Assembly (NCBI RefSeq): GCF_019599145.1
Contig: NZ_CP080647.1
Location: 7,750,001 to 7,814,000 of the forward strand
Origin: Streptomyces akebiae
GTDB lineage: Bacteria; Actinomycetota; Actinomycetes; Streptomycetales; Streptomycetaceae
Reading direction: 5' to 3'
DNA: 64,000 nt
Below the pieces are notes generated by a model. It saw only the letters and a program-made list of their open reading frames with translations. It had not been told where the DNA came from and did no database searches. Positions 62,798 to 64,000 of the stretch are shown in pieces. The position numbers and the translations under genes are program-made. The first letter of the stretch is position 1; every line of letters starts with the position of its first letter.

Positions 62798-63427
62798 ATG
62801 CTGAAAGTGGGTCTGACCGGCGGCATCGGCGCCGGCAAGAGCGAGGTGTCGCGGCTGCTGGTGGAGTGCGGCGCCGTGCTGATCGACGCCGACCGCATCG
62901 CGCGTGAGGTCGTCGCTCCGGGCACCCCCGGGCTCGCGGCGGTCGTCGAGACCTTCGGCGAGGGCGTCCTCGCGCCGGACGGCGGCCTGGACCGCCCGAA
63001 ACTGGGCTCCGTCGTGTTCGCGGACCCGCAGAAGCTCGCCGCGCTGAACGCGATCGTGCACCCGCTGGTGGGCGCCCGCTCCAGAGAGCTGGAGGCCGCC
63101 GCGGCCGAGGACTCCGTCGTCGTCCACGACGTCCCCCTGCTCGCCGAGAACGGCCTCGCGCCGCTGTACGACCTGGTGGTCGTCGTGGACGCGGCCCCCG
63201 AGACTCAGCTCGACCGCCTGGTGCGTCTGCGCGGCATGACGCCGGAGGACGCCCGCGCGCGCATGGCCGCACAGGCGACCCGCGAGAAGCGGCTGGAGAT
63301 CGCGGACATCGTCGTCGACAACGACGTACCCCTCGACGACCTGCGGCGACGGGTGCGGGAGGTGTGGGCGGACCTCACCCGTCGGGCCCACGCGCCCCGG
63401 GCAGGATCCGAACACCCACAGGAATAG
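62798..63427 (+). CDS. coaE: Dephospho-CoA kinase
   Basis: A 209-residue enzyme for the last step of coenzyme A synthesis. P-loop [18 protein letters not shown] (GGIGAGKS at residues 8-15), [15 protein letters not shown] (substrate-binding Asp), [12 protein letters not shown] and [20 protein letters not shown] (lid). ATG at 62798 is chosen because the protein starts directly at the P-loop; an in-frame ATG at 62768 adds residues with no family match. TATGCT ends seven bases upstream without a ribosome site, suggesting a leaderless mRNA. Confidence 0.95.
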   Translation: MLKVGLTGGIGAGKSEVSRLLVECGAVLIDADRIAREVVAPGTPGLAAVVETFGEGVLAPDGGLDRPKLGSVVFADPQKLAALNAIVHPLVGARSRELEAAAAEDSVVVHDVPLLAENGLAPLYDLVVVVDAAPETQLDRLVRLRGMTPEDARARMAAQATREKRLEIADIVVDNDVPLDDLRRRVREVWADLTRRAHAPRAGSEHPQE

Positions 63428-63476
63428 CGGGGTCGCAGGGGGCGTTGAACCGTCCCAGCAAGGGAAGGACTCAGCC

Positions 63477-63857
63477 GTGCCCGAGACCAGCGGTTCCACC
63501 GGACGTACTCCGGAGACGCATGTCATCGACTTCCGTGCCGCCGAGCATCTGCTCGCCGCGAAGGACCCACGGGGCGCGGTGAAGCTGCTCGACCGAGTCA
63601 TAGCCGAGCACCCCGAGAACACGGCCGCCCGGCTGCTGCGCGCCCGTGCCTTCTTCGCCGCGGCCCAACTGCGGCCAGCCGAGCTTGAGTTCACCATCGT
63701 CCTGGAGCGCGAACCGGACAACGCGTTCGCGCACTTCGCCCTGGCCCGCACCTATCAGCGCCAGGCCCGCGACGACCAGGCCAAACGCCACTTCCGGCTC
63801 GCCGCGGCCCTCGACCCGAACCCGCAGTACCTGGAAGCGGCCCGGTTCGACTCCTGA
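63477..63857 (+). CDS. Tetratricopeptide-repeat protein
   Basis: A 126-residue cytosolic protein with about three TPR units: AAEHLLAAKDPRGAVKLLDR, LLRARAFFAAAQLRPAELEF and AHFALARTYQRQARDDQAKR, each with the small-residue spacing of TPR helices. Length and composition match the short TPR proteins found after coaE in streptomycetes. It likely mediates a protein contact; partner unknown. GTG at 63477 follows GGAAGGA. Confidence 0.87.
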   Translation: MPETSGSTGRTPETHVIDFRAAEHLLAAKDPRGAVKLLDRVIAEHPENTAARLLRARAFFAAAQLRPAELEFTIVLEREPDNAFAHFALARTYQRQARDDQAKRHFRLAAALDPNPQYLEAARFDS

Positions 63858-63871
63858 CGGCCGGGCCGCCG

Positions 63872-64000
63872 CTACGGCTGGTGATGTCTCGGCGGCTGGT
63901 ACGGCGGGATGTCGCGGCCCGGCTGGTAGTGCGGGCCCTGACGGATGTGGCGCAGGACCATGACCAGGTCGACGGTGACGATCAGCCACAGCACCCCGCA
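63872..64000 (-). CDS. DUF6343-like membrane protein, 3' end only
   Basis: A partial reading frame enters from the right edge and ends at a TAG (63872-63874). The 42 visible residues are a hydrophobic segment, CGVLWLIVTVDLVMVL, then RHIRQGPHYQPGRDIPPYQP and a His/Pro end, which I recognise as the C terminus of small DUF6343 membrane proteins of streptomycetes. It converges on the TPR gene with 14 bp between stops. The start is outside the window. Function unknown. Confidence 0.75.
   Translation of the reverse strand, partial: CGVLWLIVTVDLVMVLRHIRQGPHYQPGRDIPPYQPPRHHQP

Overview
The window looks like a core-chromosome segment of a Streptomyces or very close relative. GC is very high with strong third-position GC, GTG and TTG starts are common, TTA codons are very rare, the gene content is actinobacterial (ANTAR response regulator, SPW_0924/DUF3068 pair, DUF4184, DUF6343), and the order gltB-gltD ... 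pyk ... liv operon ... polA ... rpsA ... coaE is a familiar Streptomyces backbone. I see no insertion sequence, prophage, CRISPR array or rRNA operon. There is one tRNA gene.

Layout. 1-4200: two overlapping ADP-ribosylglycohydrolase-type genes on the minus strand, the second with a degraded metal motif, then a VIT-family membrane protein. 4201-10350: glutamate synthase large and small subunits with a candidate GlnR site upstream and a clear terminator downstream. 10381-11972: a decayed minus-strand gene and a zinc-ribbon rhomboid protease. 12230-22909: an 11-gene lipid/steroid block whose gene families match the KstR2 regulon of mycobacteria (two acyl-CoA dehydrogenases, ipdF-like SDR, kstR2-like TetR, fadA6-like thiolase, ipdC, ipdB, ipdA, echA20, two more SDRs). 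It is the most interesting region. Its two divergent promoters share a 16-bp operator-like sequence, which suggests control by the TetR protein encoded inside the block.

22910-34700: a HExxH metalloprotease with a C-terminal zinc ribbon, a chorismate mutase, a stand-alone receiver protein, an aminopeptidase N, an orphan pair resembling the first two enzymes of desferrioxamine synthesis (the decarboxylase gene carries a TTA codon), an SGNH hydrolase, a Tat-exported 5'-nucleotidase and a SIMPL protein. 34778-43740: pyruvate kinase, an HTH-LAGLIDADG protein, a tRNA with a leucine CAA anticodon but a short variable loop, a PdtaR-type response regulator, and a five-gene branched-chain amino-acid ABC transporter (livK-livH-livM-livG-livF).

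44016-64000: a small membrane protein and lipoprotein pair, a hotdog thioesterase, an FdhF/YdeP-type molybdopterin oxidoreductase, a 660-bp G-rich gap, DNA polymerase I, a DUF4184 membrane protein, a secreted lytic transglycosylase, the SPW_0924/DUF3068 pair, an HrpB helicase, a methyltransferase, ribosomal protein S1 with a good housekeeping promoter and terminator, a PAC2 protein, dephospho-CoA kinase, a tetratricopeptide protein and the 3' end of a DUF6343 gene. Short in-frame 9- or 18-bp tandem expansions occur in three genes, and a seven-unit ~30-bp tandem array lies between the two acyl-CoA dehydrogenase genes.
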